A program made the translations under genes and the position numbers. Shown piece after piece: positions 9,021 to 18,424 of a DNA stretch of 64,000 nt. A model generated the notes under the pieces. The model was not told where the DNA came from and made no database searches. It saw nothing but the letters and a program-made list of their open reading frames with translations. Source of the stretch: Symplocastrum torsivum CPER-KK1 (lineage in GTDB: Bacteria; Cyanobacteriota; Cyanobacteriia; Cyanobacteriales; Coleofasciculaceae); contig JAHHIF010000025.1 of assembly GCA_019358875.1 (NCBI GenBank), positions 36,259-100,258 of the forward strand. The letters run 5' to 3'. Within the stretch, counting starts at the first letter, position 1, and each line of letters starts with the position of its first letter.

Positions 9021-10364
9021 TTAGTTTTGCTTCGGCACGTACCGCAAATTATCTAAATCCCTTGGAACTACAGGGATAGATGTTTGTCGTGCAACAAATA
9101 GCCCTGCACCGAAACCGATTCTGACATCCTCTAGGTCAGATAATGAGGCAGCAAAGACAATATCACCCAGATCATTAACATCAGGTAAGCCACTAAACAC
9201 AGGCCCATTATCAGGTCGCGCTAGCCGTAGGATACCTAAGTCTGTAGGAACAATTTCGCCCTGAGTAACAACTTTCCGCAGTCTTGTGCCATCACCCGCC
9301 CAGATTGCGCGTAAACCCTCAGTATCAAAAGCACGGAAAACGGTCAGACCATTGTTATTCAGTCTCGGTGGGAAGCGTTCAATCTGTGAGATTTGCCCAT
9401 CCCCTTCGATCGCAATTAGCTGTGTTTTTTTGCCATCCATCCGGAAAATGCCGCGTTGACCAGAACTTAAGGTTGCGGTAAAGGCAATTTGTCCGTTGTC
9501 ATTAAAGCCGATGCTGTTGTCGAAGCTTTGATACGCTGAGTCAGTATCATGACTCTGATTAGACACAACGAGTGTGGAGTCGCCATCTAAGTCAAAAATC
9601 CGGATTTGGTCAGGACGTTCATTGCCAATATCCCCAGGTTGTCCCAACCGTACCTTTGCCGCGATTTGTCCTTTGTTGTTAAAAGCAGGAAGAAATAAGA
9701 AGGAATAGATGCTTGATGAATCCAGGTTACTCATCAAGGCAAGAACTGATATCGTCGTGGATGGCGTAGCACTATAGGCAGCGAACCCATAGGAATCCGC
9801 AAATTTAGCTCGGAATCCGACTGCGCCAGAATCATTTAGTGTTGGGGATGTGCAGGCACAACTTCCGAATGGACCAGCGGTTAAGTGAGTCGTTTCACTA
9901 TTTACTGCCTCATACATCCAGATTCCGTTCTGACGCGATCGCAATTGTTCCCAAACTAAACACTCATGATTATTTAAAGACACTTTGCTCAACATCGTGC
10001 CTTTCGGTGCAACATACACCAAACGCCCTGTGCGCTCAGTTCCGTACCAAATTGCTTGATTCCAAGCACCTAGAACCTTAAAGGCAACGTTGCCATTGTT
10101 GTTGATCGAGGGGGAGATATTTCCAAACGAATACCAATCCGGTAGGTTATAACCTTGTGGGCGTTTGATGTTCTGGTGTTGTGTACCAGACGGATGCGAA
10201 CGGAGTAACGCCCCGCTATCACACCTGGCTTGTAGCTGGTAGGTGTACCGACAGGAACTGCTTGAGTAATTAGCCTGAAACATCAATCTCCCAAGACTTG
10301 CTATCTGATTGCCGCATGAGTGACGAGGAGAAGCAGGATAAGACGAGGCGATCGCATTCCTCAA
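9021..10364 (-). CDS. NxxGxxAF tandem-repeat protein (DUF7453-like), N-terminus doubtful
   Basis: 447 residues from a TTG start. The body is built from repeats with the core N-x-x-G-x-x-x-F: INNNGNVAFKV, LNDSGAVGFRAKF, FNNKGQIAAKV, FNDNGQIAFTATL, LNNNGLTVFRAF, VNDLGDIVFAASL. Such beta-propeller-like proteins are normally exported with a signal peptide and often a C-terminal anchor. Here the first 60 residues are polar, cysteine- and serine-rich and look like non-coding sequence read through; no signal peptide and no good ribosome site is seen. A later ATG at 10284 is possible. The gene may be a 5'-damaged copy. Its function is unknown. It lies inverted between ppx and ppk1. Confidence 0.6.
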   Translation of the reverse strand: MRNAIASSYPASPRHSCGNQIASLGRLMFQANYSSSSCRYTYQLQARCDSGALLRSHPSGTQHQNIKRPQGYNLPDWYSFGNISPSINNNGNVAFKVLGAWNQAIWYGTERTGRLVYVAPKGTMLSKVSLNNHECLVWEQLRSRQNGIWMYEAVNSETTHLTAGPFGSCACTSPTLNDSGAVGFRAKFADSYGFAAYSATPSTTISVLALMSNLDSSSIYSFLFLPAFNNKGQIAAKVRLGQPGDIGNERPDQIRIFDLDGDSTLVVSNQSHDTDSAYQSFDNSIGFNDNGQIAFTATLSSGQRGIFRMDGKKTQLIAIEGDGQISQIERFPPRLNNNGLTVFRAFDTEGLRAIWAGDGTRLRKVVTQGEIVPTDLGILRLARPDNGPVFSGLPDVNDLGDIVFAASLSDLEDVRIGFGAGLFVARQTSIPVVPRDLDNLRYVPKQN

Positions 10365-10370
10365 TCTTAT

Positions 10371-10394
10371 AAGCTATCAACTATCAGCTATCAA
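10371..10394. repeat. GCTGATA-type heptamer repeat (inverse orientation)
   Basis: AGCTATCAACTATCAGCTATCAA, the complement of the dispersed GCTGATAG repeat. It sits just upstream of the TTG start of the NxxGxxAF gene and may have contributed to loss of its original 5' end. Confidence 0.6.
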
Positions 10395-10594
10395 CCCAAC
10401 AAGTTGATTATCCCTATCGAATGATAGGTTATTGAGCGGTTCGCTCACGGTAGGATAAAGTGACAAATTAGCTAAACCCTAGTCCATTACTGGTTTTGAA
10501 ACACCAGACGTTCTAGTGTGTCATGGCATAAGCTCCTCAACAACTTGCCGATGTTGCCACTGAACTAGTGGCGGGACAGTGCAACCTCAACATC

Positions 10595-12718
10595 ATGACG
10601 AAATCGAAAACGACTGTCACTGAAATTAACCTGAGAGACCCGCAATATTACTTCAACCGGGAACTCAGCTGGCTGGAATTTAATAACCGAGTCTTACGTG
10701 AAGCCACTGACCCTCGAACGCCACTGCTGGAACGTCTCAAGTTCATGGGAATTTTCAGCTCTAATTTAGATGAATTCTTCATGGTTCGCGTTGCGGCACT
10801 GAAGCAGCAGGTAGCGGCGCAGGTAAGAAAGTTATCACCGGATGGTCGGACACCAAGTGAACAGTTGGAAGCTATCAACAAACGGTTGCTGCCGATGGTA
10901 ATGGAGCAACATCAGCATTTTGAGAAGGTACTGCGACCGCAACTTGCGCGAGAGGGTATCTACCTTCTCGACTACATGGACTTGAACCAAGAACAGCGAA
11001 CTTACCTTCAAAACTACTTTGAGGAGCAAATTTTTCCGGTTCTAACCCCCTTAGCCGTTGACCCTAGCCATCCATTCCCTCATATTTCCAACCTCAGCTT
11101 GAGTTTAGCCGTGGTGGTGAAAGACCCTGAAACGGGGGAAGAATTGTTTGCACGAGTGAAAGTTCCGAAAACCTTACCTCGGTTTGTCCCTCTCCCTGAA
11201 GAATTGCGGCATCGGAGAAAAGGACAACCCGTTACCTGGACAGGTGTTCCCCTAGAACAGGTGATTGCCCACAATTTGGAGTTTTTATTTCCGGGGATGA
11301 ATATACAGGAATATCATCCATTCCGGATTACTCGAAATGCCGATTTGGAGGTGGAGGAAGACGAAGCGGATGACCTCCTCTTTGCAATTGAGCAAGAACT
11401 GCGTAAGCGACGTCTTGGTGGTTCAGCTGTACGGGTGGAGATTCAAGCCACAACACCTGATACGGTGCGAGGAATGCTAATGCGGGAGATGGGGTTAAAA
11501 CATGGAGATATCTACGAAGTGGAAGGGCTGCTGGGACTGGGAGATTTGATGTCGTTTATGGAACTGCCACTTCCAGAACTAAAAGACCCTTCATGGACAC
11601 CACAGGTGCCTCACCGTTTGCTATCTCCCTCTGGGGAAGAGGAGGTGGAAGATTTTTTTAGCGTGATTCGGCAGTCGGATTTACTCCTCCATCATCCCTA
11701 TGACTCGTTTTCTGGCACTGTGCTGCGCTTCATTACTGAGGCGGCGCACGACCCAGATGTTCTGGCAATTAAGATGACACTGTACCGTACCTCCGGTGAT
11801 TCCCCAATTGTCGATGCGTTGATTTCAGCCGCAGAAAATGGCAAACAGGTAGCGGCATTAGTGGAACTCAAAGCCCGCTTTGATGAAAAGAATAATATCA
11901 TCTGGGCGCGGAAGCTAGAGCAATCTGGCGTTCATGTGGTATATGGATTAGTCGGTTTAAAGACGCATACGAAAGTCGTGCTGGTGGTGCGTCGAGAAGA
12001 AGACTGTATTCGTCGCTATGTCCACGTTGGCACGGGCAACTATAACCCTAAGACAGCAAGAATCTATACCGATTTAGGGTTATTGAGTTGTCGTGAAGAT
12101 CTAGGGGCAGATTTGACGGACTTATTCAACTTTTTGACAGGTTACTCCAGGCAACGGTCTTATCGTAAGTTGATGATTGCACCGGTGAATTTACGCGATC
12201 GCTTTTATGCCCTCATCCAGCGCGAAATTGAACATTGTCGCAATGGTTTTAGCGGTCGCATTGTTGCCAAAATGAATGCCCTTGTTGACCCACAAATGAT
12301 TACCAAACTTTATGAGGCATCTCAAGCTGGGGTTCAAATTGATCTGATTGTGCGCGGCATGTGTTGTCTGCGTCCAGGGATTGAAGGTATTAGTGACAAT
12401 ATTCGTGTAATTAGCATTGTGGGTCGTTATTTAGAACATTCGCGAATTTATTACTTCCACAACCAGGGTAAAGAGGATGTTTATATCGGTAGTGCAGACT
12501 GGATGACCCGGAACTTGGATCGACGGGTAGAAGCCATCGTGCCAGTCGAAGACCCAGAGATTGTAAAAGACCTCCAAGAAATCTTGGCTGTCATGCTAGC
12601 AGATGACCGTCAAGCTTGGGATTTGCAACTCGATGGTCAATACATCCAACGACATCCCGTTGACCAAACAAAAGAGCAATGCGCCCAAAAAATCCTCATG
12701 GAGATGGCACTTCAGTAA
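10595..12718 (+). CDS. ppk1: Polyphosphate kinase 1
   Basis: About 707 residues from the ATG at 10595 (MTKSKTTVTEINLRD); a GTG nine codons upstream is also open. The PPK1 N-domain begins with YFNRELSWLEFNNRVL. The catalytic C-domains show LYRTSGDSPIVDALISAAENG, and the autophosphorylated histidine lies in the conserved region KTHTKVVLVVRRE. A second conserved histidine region ends near SADWMTRNLDRRVE. PPK1 reversibly polymerises the gamma-phosphate of ATP into polyphosphate. Ppx lies upstream on the same strand and glgC downstream, grouping phosphate and carbon storage. Confidence 0.96.
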   Translation: MTKSKTTVTEINLRDPQYYFNRELSWLEFNNRVLREATDPRTPLLERLKFMGIFSSNLDEFFMVRVAALKQQVAAQVRKLSPDGRTPSEQLEAINKRLLPMVMEQHQHFEKVLRPQLAREGIYLLDYMDLNQEQRTYLQNYFEEQIFPVLTPLAVDPSHPFPHISNLSLSLAVVVKDPETGEELFARVKVPKTLPRFVPLPEELRHRRKGQPVTWTGVPLEQVIAHNLEFLFPGMNIQEYHPFRITRNADLEVEEDEADDLLFAIEQELRKRRLGGSAVRVEIQATTPDTVRGMLMREMGLKHGDIYEVEGLLGLGDLMSFMELPLPELKDPSWTPQVPHRLLSPSGEEEVEDFFSVIRQSDLLLHHPYDSFSGTVLRFITEAAHDPDVLAIKMTLYRTSGDSPIVDALISAAENGKQVAALVELKARFDEKNNIIWARKLEQSGVHVVYGLVGLKTHTKVVLVVRREEDCIRRYVHVGTGNYNPKTARIYTDLGLLSCREDLGADLTDLFNFLTGYSRQRSYRKLMIAPVNLRDRFYALIQREIEHCRNGFSGRIVAKMNALVDPQMITKLYEASQAGVQIDLIVRGMCCLRPGIEGISDNIRVISIVGRYLEHSRIYYFHNQGKEDVYIGSADWMTRNLDRRVEAIVPVEDPEIVKDLQEILAVMLADDRQAWDLQLDGQYIQRHPVDQTKEQCAQKILMEMALQ

Positions 12719-12835
12719 CTAAATCGTTAGAAGTTAAGCGGTTCTGAATCAACTCATAACTTTTAACCCCTTGCAATTGGGCGCCACACAATTAGACACT
12801 AAATTTGACAACCCACCGCAGTTAAGAGGTCTTCT

Positions 12836-14125
12836 GTGAAAAAAGTTTTAGGTATCATTCTCGGAGGTGGCGCTGGCACCCGCTTGTACCCACTAACCAA
12901 ACTGCGGGCTAAACCAGCCGTACCATTGGCAGGAAAGTATCGCTTGATTGATATTCCGGTCAGTAACTGCATTAACTCAGAGATTTTTAAAATCTATGTA
13001 ATGACCCAATTTAATTCAGCATCTCTCAATCGACACATTGGTCGTACCTACAGCTTTTCCGGCTTCACTGAAGGGTTTGTTGAAGTGCTAGCTGCCCAGC
13101 AAACCTCGGATAATCCTAGCTGGTTTCAGGGAACCGCTGATGCTGTTCGTCAGTACCTCTGGTTATTGCAGGAGTGGGAGGTTGATGAATACCTGATTCT
13201 CTCAGGAGACCATCTTTATCGGATGGATTACCGCGATTTTGTACAACGTCATCGAGACACTGGCGCAGATATTACACTTTCGGTTGTGCCTATCGATGAA
13301 AAACGTGCCTCGGATTTTGGCTTGATGAAAATTGATGATCGCGGTCGAGTGATTGATTTTAGCGAAAAGCCGAAAGGCGATGCATTGAAAAAAATGCAGG
13401 TCGATACAACAACACTCGGTCTAGACGCAAAACAGGCAAAGGAAACTCCCTATATTGCCTCTATGGGGATTTATGTCTTCAAAAAAGAGGTATTGACAGA
13501 TTTGCTAAATAAATCTCCAGAGCAAACTGATTTTGGTAAAGAAATTATTCCAGCGTCATCAAAGGACTATAACGTTCAGGCTTACCTATTTAATGACTAC
13601 TGGGAAGATATTGGGACAATTGAAGCCTTCTATGAGGCTAATTTGGCACTAACGCGACAGCCTCGCCCACCTTTCAGCTTCTACGACGAAAAAGCCCCGA
13701 TTTATACTCGTGCTCGTTATTTGCCTCCCACTAAACTCTTAAATTGCCAAGTGACAGAATCAATGATTGGGGAAGGCTGCATTCTCAAAGAGTGCCGAAT
13801 TAATCACTCAGTATTGGGAATTCGTTCTCGCGTTGAAGCCGGTTGTGTGATTGAGGACAGTCTGATCATGGGTGCTGACTTCTATGAACCCTATGCAGAA
13901 CGGCAGTCCGATTGCGAAACTGACACAATTCCCTTGGGTATTGGTACGAACTCAACGATTCGCCGTGCCATCATCGACAAAAACGCCCGCATTGGTTGCG
14001 ATGTTCAAATCATTAATAAGGACAGAGTAGAGGATGCAGAGCGTGAGAAACAAGGCTTTTATATCCGCAACGGTATCATCGTCGTGTTTAAAAATGCAGT
14101 AATTCCGGATGGAACAGTGATTTAG
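12836..14125 (+). CDS. glgC: Glucose-1-phosphate adenylyltransferase (ADP-glucose pyrophosphorylase)
   Basis: 429 residues from GTG 12836, with AAGAGG seven bases upstream as ribosome site. The nucleotidyltransferase motif GGGAGTRLYPLTKLRAKPAV opens the protein and the ADP-glucose site follows (SGDHLYRMDY, FSEKPKG). The C-terminal left-handed beta-helix ends IRNGIIVVFKNAVIPDGTVI. The enzyme makes ADP-glucose from glucose-1-phosphate and ATP, the committed step of glycogen synthesis, activated by 3-phosphoglycerate in cyanobacteria. A debranching enzyme lies about 13 kb further on. Confidence 0.96.
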   Translation: MKKVLGIILGGGAGTRLYPLTKLRAKPAVPLAGKYRLIDIPVSNCINSEIFKIYVMTQFNSASLNRHIGRTYSFSGFTEGFVEVLAAQQTSDNPSWFQGTADAVRQYLWLLQEWEVDEYLILSGDHLYRMDYRDFVQRHRDTGADITLSVVPIDEKRASDFGLMKIDDRGRVIDFSEKPKGDALKKMQVDTTTLGLDAKQAKETPYIASMGIYVFKKEVLTDLLNKSPEQTDFGKEIIPASSKDYNVQAYLFNDYWEDIGTIEAFYEANLALTRQPRPPFSFYDEKAPIYTRARYLPPTKLLNCQVTESMIGEGCILKECRINHSVLGIRSRVEAGCVIEDSLIMGADFYEPYAERQSDCETDTIPLGIGTNSTIRRAIIDKNARIGCDVQIINKDRVEDAEREKQGFYIRNGIIVVFKNAVIPDGTVI

Positions 14126-14144
14126 TCATTGTTTAGAGCGGTTA

Positions 14145-14281
14145 GCACTCAGCTATCAGCTATCAGCTTGACTTGATATTTAGAGCCTCTTGAAAGAGTG
14201 CTTTGCACTACTCTGTGCAAATCTTCTTTTCCTTAAATAAGGGGATTGCATTGAATCGCTGATAGCTGAATGCTGATAGCT
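14145..14281. repeat. Intergenic block flanked by inverted GCTGATAG repeats
   Basis: CAGCTATCAGCTATCAGC at 14152-14169 faces CTGATAGCTGAATGCTGATAGC at the right end, so the ends can pair. The region between is non-coding. It could be a MITE-like element or two independent repeat tracts in opposite orientation in the glgC-kinase spacer. Confidence 0.5.
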
Positions 14282-14295
14282 TTTTCTTATGACCA

Positions 14296-14811
14296 ATGAA
14301 CAGACTGATTCTGCTGATTGGGCTTCCTGGTAGCGGCAAATCTTCTTTGGTGTCCATGCTAACTGCTGCATATCCTGGAAGTCAGGTCATTTCTACAGAT
14401 GCCATCCGTGCAGAGTTGTTTGGTTCGGAAAGTGTCCAAGGCCCGTGGTTATTGGTATTGCCTCAAGTAGAGCAGCAAATGCGGCAAGCTGTAGAACAGT
14501 CGGTTATGGCGATTTATGATGCCACTAATGCAGTCCAGTGTCACCGTGTTGAGGCGATCGCACTAGCACGGTCAACAGGTTTTACCAAAATCACTGGCAT
14601 CTGGTTAGATACGCCAGTTCTAATGTGTTTAGAACGAAACCAAAAGCGATCGCGGATTGTTCCTAATGAGGTAATTTGGCAAATGCACTCCTCGCTGCTG
14701 GATGCCCCACCAAGCTTGAAAGATGGATTGGATCGCCTGATTCGCCACTCACCAGCAAGTACGGAAATTGCGATCGCGTCACAGAGGAAGAACCGAACTC
14801 AACTAACTTGA
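14296..14811 (+). CDS. P-loop ATP-binding protein (polynucleotide-kinase-like)
   Basis: 171 residues. A Walker A motif, GLPGSGKSSLV, starts at residue 8. ISTDAIRAELFG and IYDATNAVQCHR follow, the arrangement of the AAA_33/zeta-toxin and polynucleotide kinase-like fold, in which the aspartate of DAT binds substrate. A basic LID-like segment, ERNQKRSRIVP, is present. Members phosphorylate small molecules or nucleic acid ends; the substrate is not predictable. It stands alone, flanked by repeats, between glgC and the DnaJ-like gene. Confidence 0.8.
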   Translation: MNRLILLIGLPGSGKSSLVSMLTAAYPGSQVISTDAIRAELFGSESVQGPWLLVLPQVEQQMRQAVEQSVMAIYDATNAVQCHRVEAIALARSTGFTKITGIWLDTPVLMCLERNQKRSRIVPNEVIWQMHSSLLDAPPSLKDGLDRLIRHSPASTEIAIASQRKNRTQLT

Positions 14812-15011
14812 CGGCTTTGTTACGCTAGCTTTGAGGCAAATATTAACTAAATTTCACAATTTCTCAGCTTACAACTTGCCTCAGCCTCGTTGACGACGTT
14901 GGCAATTACACCCTTAGTATTAAAGCTTGGTAGGAAAAGAGTAGCCGCGTCGTTAGGGTAGCGAAGGATAAAACTTAGACTAAATCTTTAAGAGTAGAGG
15001 AGACACCCGTT

Positions 15012-16043
15012 ATGGCTGCAACTGACTTCAAAGACTACTACGCCATCCTGGGATTAAATAAAACAGCTAGTGCTGATGAAATCAAAAAGACATTTCGGCG
15101 ACTTGCCCGGAAATACCACCCGGACATGAACCCTGGTGATAAACAAGCCGAAGCTCACTTTAAAGAAGTCAGCGAAGCCTACGAAGTGTTGTCTGACCCA
15201 GAGAAACGCCAGAAATACGATCAATTCGGGCAGTACTGGAAGCAAGCTGGACAGGGATGGCCCTCTGGCGCTGGTGGACCTGGTGGTGTCGGTGTCGATG
15301 TTGGTGGCTTTGATTTTAGCCAGTACGGTAGTTTTGACGAGTTCATTAATGAATTGCTAGGTCGCTTTGGCACGGGTGCGGCTGGCAGTACGGGTCGAAC
15401 TTACACCTACCGCACTGGGACAGGTGCCGGAGGATTTAATGGCGGGTTTAACGACTTTGGAGGCTTTAGCGACTACTCAAATTTTGATGGTCGTACAGCG
15501 GGTGTTGGTGCTGACCGGGAAGCTACGATTACTCTGAGTTGGTCTGAAGCGTTCCATGGTGTCCAAAAACGCATCAAGCTGGGTAATGAAGTTATTGATG
15601 TCCGGATTCCCCCTGGCGCAAAAGCAGGAAGCCGCATTCGTTTAAGAGGTAAGGGTCAGCTAATCGCTCCAAATCAGCCACGGGGAGATTTGTACTTGAA
15701 TGTGGAACTAAAACCTCACCCTTTCTTTCAGTTTGATGGAGACAATCTCCTGTGCGAAGTACCCGTGACACCTGATGAAGCCGTGTTGGGGACATCAATC
15801 CAGGTACCAACACCAGATGGGACTGTAAGTGTAAACGTTCCTGCTGGTATTCGTTCAGGTCAATCCTTACGGCTACGTGGAAAAGGCTGGCCACGACCCA
15901 AGGGTGAGCGTAGTGACCAGTTAGTACGGATTATGATTGTGACACCAAAAGAACTTAGTAAAGTTGAGCGGGAGTACTACGAAAAAATCCGTGACAATCG
16001 TACATTCAATCCCCGTAGTCACCTATCGCAGATTCAACTTTAA
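15012..16043 (+). CDS. DnaJ/CbpA-like co-chaperone without zinc finger
   Basis: 343 residues. The J domain (about 7-72) contains the HPD motif (KYHPDMNPG) that stimulates Hsp70 ATPase. A long glycine/phenylalanine-rich linker (about 80-155) follows, then the two DnaJ C-terminal substrate-binding beta domains (VRIPPGAKAGSRIRLRGKG and NVPAGIRSGQSLRLRGKGW). The four CxxCxGxG zinc-binding repeats of true DnaJ are absent, making it a type II/CbpA-like Hsp40. A purine-rich ribosome site (GAGGAGA) lies just upstream of the ATG. No DnaK or GrpE gene is next to it. Confidence 0.92.
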   Translation: MAATDFKDYYAILGLNKTASADEIKKTFRRLARKYHPDMNPGDKQAEAHFKEVSEAYEVLSDPEKRQKYDQFGQYWKQAGQGWPSGAGGPGGVGVDVGGFDFSQYGSFDEFINELLGRFGTGAAGSTGRTYTYRTGTGAGGFNGGFNDFGGFSDYSNFDGRTAGVGADREATITLSWSEAFHGVQKRIKLGNEVIDVRIPPGAKAGSRIRLRGKGQLIAPNQPRGDLYLNVELKPHPFFQFDGDNLLCEVPVTPDEAVLGTSIQVPTPDGTVSVNVPAGIRSGQSLRLRGKGWPRPKGERSDQLVRIMIVTPKELSKVEREYYEKIRDNRTFNPRSHLSQIQL

Positions 16044-16045
16044 TC

Positions 16046-16154
16046 ATTAGTTGTTAGTTTTTGGTTGTTAGTGAATTAAGAGGCATAGAAAGCGTTAAGT
16101 ACAAGGTTTCAAAATGTGTCTAGATTCGGTCAAACAACTAACAACTAACAACTT
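16046..16154. repeat. TTGTTAGT repeat tracts in inverted orientation
   Basis: TAGTTGTTAGTTTTTGGTTG on the left and CAACTAACAACTAACAAC on the right are complementary and can fold into a long hairpin between the convergent DnaJ-like and hypothetical genes. It may serve as a bidirectional terminator, or simply be a dispersed repeat family. Confidence 0.5.
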
Positions 16155-16385
16155 TTACCTTCGCTTAACGAGTGCCCCTGCTGCGGCTTGTAGAGAGGCG
16201 TAGTCAGTTTCCGGCTGACCGTTGATGTAGTATTTGCCTTCTACTGATTCGCAGATTGTGCCGACGACTAGCCCATCCGCGCCATAGACTGCCAGTAGCT
16301 GCGCGATCGCATCGGGTTGAAAACCCTGGAGAGTGGTAGTCCAATCACTTTTATCAATTGCACCAATCCTAATTGTCTCTTCCAT
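16155..16385 (-). CDS. Small conserved-looking hypothetical protein
   Basis: 76 residues from the ATG at 16385 (MEETIRIGAIDKSDW), chosen because AGGAG lies eight bases upstream; a start ten codons earlier is open but would overlap that site. The protein is acidic, without membrane segment or cysteine pair, and ends in a basic KRR. No family was recognised. It is convergent with the DnaJ-like gene and upstream of nothing on its strand. Confidence 0.65.
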   Translation of the reverse strand: MEETIRIGAIDKSDWTTTLQGFQPDAIAQLLAVYGADGLVVGTICESVEGKYYINGQPETDYASLQAAAGALVKRR

Positions 16386-16479
16386 ATCATTGGCTCCTAT
16401 CAAAATTTCAGGCAAGGGCAGGGAGTAGTCGGCAGACCCGTTCTAACACTTCTCACGCTAATTAAAAGTGCCTCGCGAA

Positions 16480-17025
16480 TTATAGCTTCTCAATCGCGTT
16501 GAGCAATGTCTCTACTGTTGCATTAGAAGCTAGGAAAGAAAATAGATGTTTAAACCGGAGTGTTCCACTACTGTCTAGAAGAAATTGAGCAGGTAAGGGA
16601 GCACCTATGGCTTGACCCACTTCATACGATTGAAAGCTGCGGCAACTGGGGTCACTTAGCAGTGGCATTTTTAAACCCAAGTCTTTGACAACGTGTTGGC
16701 TAGCTTGAGAGTCTGTACTCGTAATCATTAACACCTCAACGCCTTTTTCGAGAAAGCGTTCATAGTTCTCGTTCATGGCTTTGATATGAGGGAAGCACAG
16801 AGGACAATACTGCTTTTCCGTGAAGATGCGAGTAAAGGCGAGGAGAACAGGTTGCTTGTTCCGGTAGTCCGATAGCCTGACTTGAAGGTTGTTGGTAATA
16901 TCAGGCAGATCAAAGTCAGGAGTCGTTGTTCCCAGATTTAATGTATTAGTTGCTGGTATGGGGAAAAAATTGCGGAAGAATCGCTCGTTGAGTAAACCGC
17001 TAAAATCACTGGACGTTAACATCAA
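16480..17025 (-). CDS. AhpC/TSA-type peroxiredoxin-like protein
   Basis: 181 residues with the thioredoxin-like core PVLLAFTRIFTEKQYCPLC. The CPLC pair sits where thioredoxin-fold proteins keep their redox cysteines, rather than the single PxxxTxxC peroxidatic motif of classical peroxiredoxins. It therefore belongs to the peroxiredoxin-like (redoxin) branch, and electron-transfer or peroxide reduction are both possible. A further cysteine occurs in SDPSCRSFQSYEV. No signal peptide is seen. A classical 2-Cys peroxiredoxin gene lies upstream on the same strand, about 250 bases away. Confidence 0.8.
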   Translation of the reverse strand: MMLTSSDFSGLLNERFFRNFFPIPATNTLNLGTTTPDFDLPDITNNLQVRLSDYRNKQPVLLAFTRIFTEKQYCPLCFPHIKAMNENYERFLEKGVEVLMITSTDSQASQHVVKDLGLKMPLLSDPSCRSFQSYEVGQAIGAPLPAQFLLDSSGTLRFKHLFSFLASNATVETLLNAIEKL

Positions 17026-17125
17026 GTGCAGCCTCCTTCTTCATAATAATTAACAATATATAAAATTTAGCCCCAACACACTTGAGGTGAGCAAGTGTAT
17101 CAGGGCAGTTGTTTGGGTTGAATTT

Positions 17126-17154
17126 ATAGCAGTTCTCGGTTCAATGAGGTACAG
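17126..17154. repeat. Half copy of a MITE-like terminal repeat
   Basis: TATAGCAGTTCTCGGTTCAA followed by TGAGGTACA matches the left terminus of the element at 59240-59334 (TATAGC.GTTCTC then GTGAGGTACA). Only one end is present here, followed by a GCTGATA repeat tract (17199-17231). Confidence 0.5.
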
Positions 17155-17273
17155 CTAAAGGCTGCTTTCACAAGCGCTACTGGTCAGGAAAACAAAAAAG
17201 CTGATGGCTGATAGCTGAGGGCTAACTGCTATATTCGTCTAGCCCTGAAGTGAAGCATCAGCTTTTACGTTAG

Positions 17274-17879
17274 TTAGACAGAGGCGAAGAAGACTTTGGA
17301 TTTTACAGGGTCAGGAACCATTGTCTTGTCTCCAGGCTGCCAACCGGCTGGGCAAACTTCGTCGGGATGCGCCTGAACGTATTGAAGCGCTTTCAGGGTA
17401 CGCAGGGTTTCATCAACGCTACGACCAAAGGAGAGGTTGTTGATGGTTGCGTGCTGGATAATACCATCTTTGTCGATGATGAATAAACCACGCAAAGCAA
17501 CACCCGCTTCAGGGTCAAGCACGTTGTAAGCGGTACTGATTTCTTTTTTGATATCAGAAACCAAAGGATAGCTCAGATCGCCAATACCACCAGACTTACG
17601 GTCTGTCTGAATCCAGGCGAGGTGAGAGAATTCACTGTCAACAGAGACACCTAGAACTTCGGTGCCGACTTCTTTGAATTCTTCAAAGCGATCGCTAAAC
17701 GCTGTAATCTCAGTAGGGCAGACAAATGTGAAGTCAAGCGGATAGAAAAACAGGACGACATATTTGCCCCGATAGTCAGACAATTTAATTGTCTTGAACT
17801 CTTGATCGACTACAGCAGTGGCAGTGAATTCTGGAGCCTGCTGTCCTACGCGCAGACATCCTTCTGTCGGGCTAGTCAT
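17274..17879 (-). CDS. 2-Cys peroxiredoxin (Prx1/AhpC type)
   Basis: 201 residues. The peroxidatic cysteine is Cys54 (FYPLDFTFVCPTEI), the resolving cysteine Cys176 (EVCPAGW). The GGIGDLSYPLV loop and an aromatic C-terminal tail (KVFFASV) resemble the GGLG and YF features associated with overoxidation-sensitive typical 2-Cys peroxiredoxins. It reduces hydrogen peroxide and alkyl hydroperoxides using thioredoxin, in the cytosol and near thylakoids. A purine-rich GGAGAAT stretch lies just before the start codon. The upstream region is long and otherwise non-coding. Confidence 0.95.
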   Translation of the reverse strand: MTSPTEGCLRVGQQAPEFTATAVVDQEFKTIKLSDYRGKYVVLFFYPLDFTFVCPTEITAFSDRFEEFKEVGTEVLGVSVDSEFSHLAWIQTDRKSGGIGDLSYPLVSDIKKEISTAYNVLDPEAGVALRGLFIIDKDGIIQHATINNLSFGRSVDETLRTLKALQYVQAHPDEVCPAGWQPGDKTMVPDPVKSKVFFASV

Positions 17880-18281
17880 GAAATTATTCTCCTTAAATTT
17901 TCTGACGTATACGTTGGCTACACGTCACCAGTAAGGTTATTACAACCTTACTCATGTTGACAAAACTTGATAGTTTACGAACTGTTACAACTATATCATA
18001 GTCATAACGATTTTGAGTAGGGCTTTTAGAGCAGTCAGCTATTAGCTATCAGCCGTCAGCTTGACCTAGTAGCGTTCCATGACGAGGAATGAAGCGATAG
18101 GCTATAGGGATGTTAGGTAATAACTTGTAATGCTGCTCTCCTATAGCTACAGCTATCGCCCCAAGCTAAAACCCTAATAGTTGTACTTACGTTTTTTCTT
18201 GCCTACCTACTTACAGGTCGCTCATTTTTATCGAGGTTAGAGAAATTGACCACAAAGGTAGAGGAAGCAATCGCTCGTAAC
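17880..18281. other. Intergenic region with repeat and stem-loop
   Basis: No gene is supported. It contains a GCTGATA-family tract (18031-18061) and a long imperfect inverted repeat whose outer arms are GCGATAG (18094-18100) and CTATCGC (18153-18159), with CTATAGG and CCTATAG inside. The peroxiredoxin promoter should lie in the first 150 bases, on the minus strand. Confidence 0.5.
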
Positions 18282-18411
18282 TCACTTGTCATTTTCTAAC
18301 AAGCCGAGAGCTTTTAGCGTAACTTTCTGTGCTTCGGTTAAACCAGTAACTCCAGTGATATTCGTGCCTCTGTAGAGTTCGGATGCTTTCAGCACTTTTA
18401 GGCACTCACCC
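18282..18411 (-). pseudogene. C-terminal fragment of a STAND/WD40 protein
   Basis: The minus strand reads GECLKVLKASELYRGTNITG then VTGLTEAQKVTLKALGLLEN and a stop. This corresponds residue by residue to the C-terminal end of the intact WD40 protein at 22133 (GECLKILKPPGLYEGMNITG, VTGLIEAQKATLIALGAIE). Only the last 40 or so codons survive. Directly beside it, 18425-18500 matches the 5' flank of the intact gene (25809-25884), so nearly the whole reading frame has been deleted between the two surviving ends. Confidence 0.85.
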
Positions 18412-18424
18412 CAATAAGTTACTC

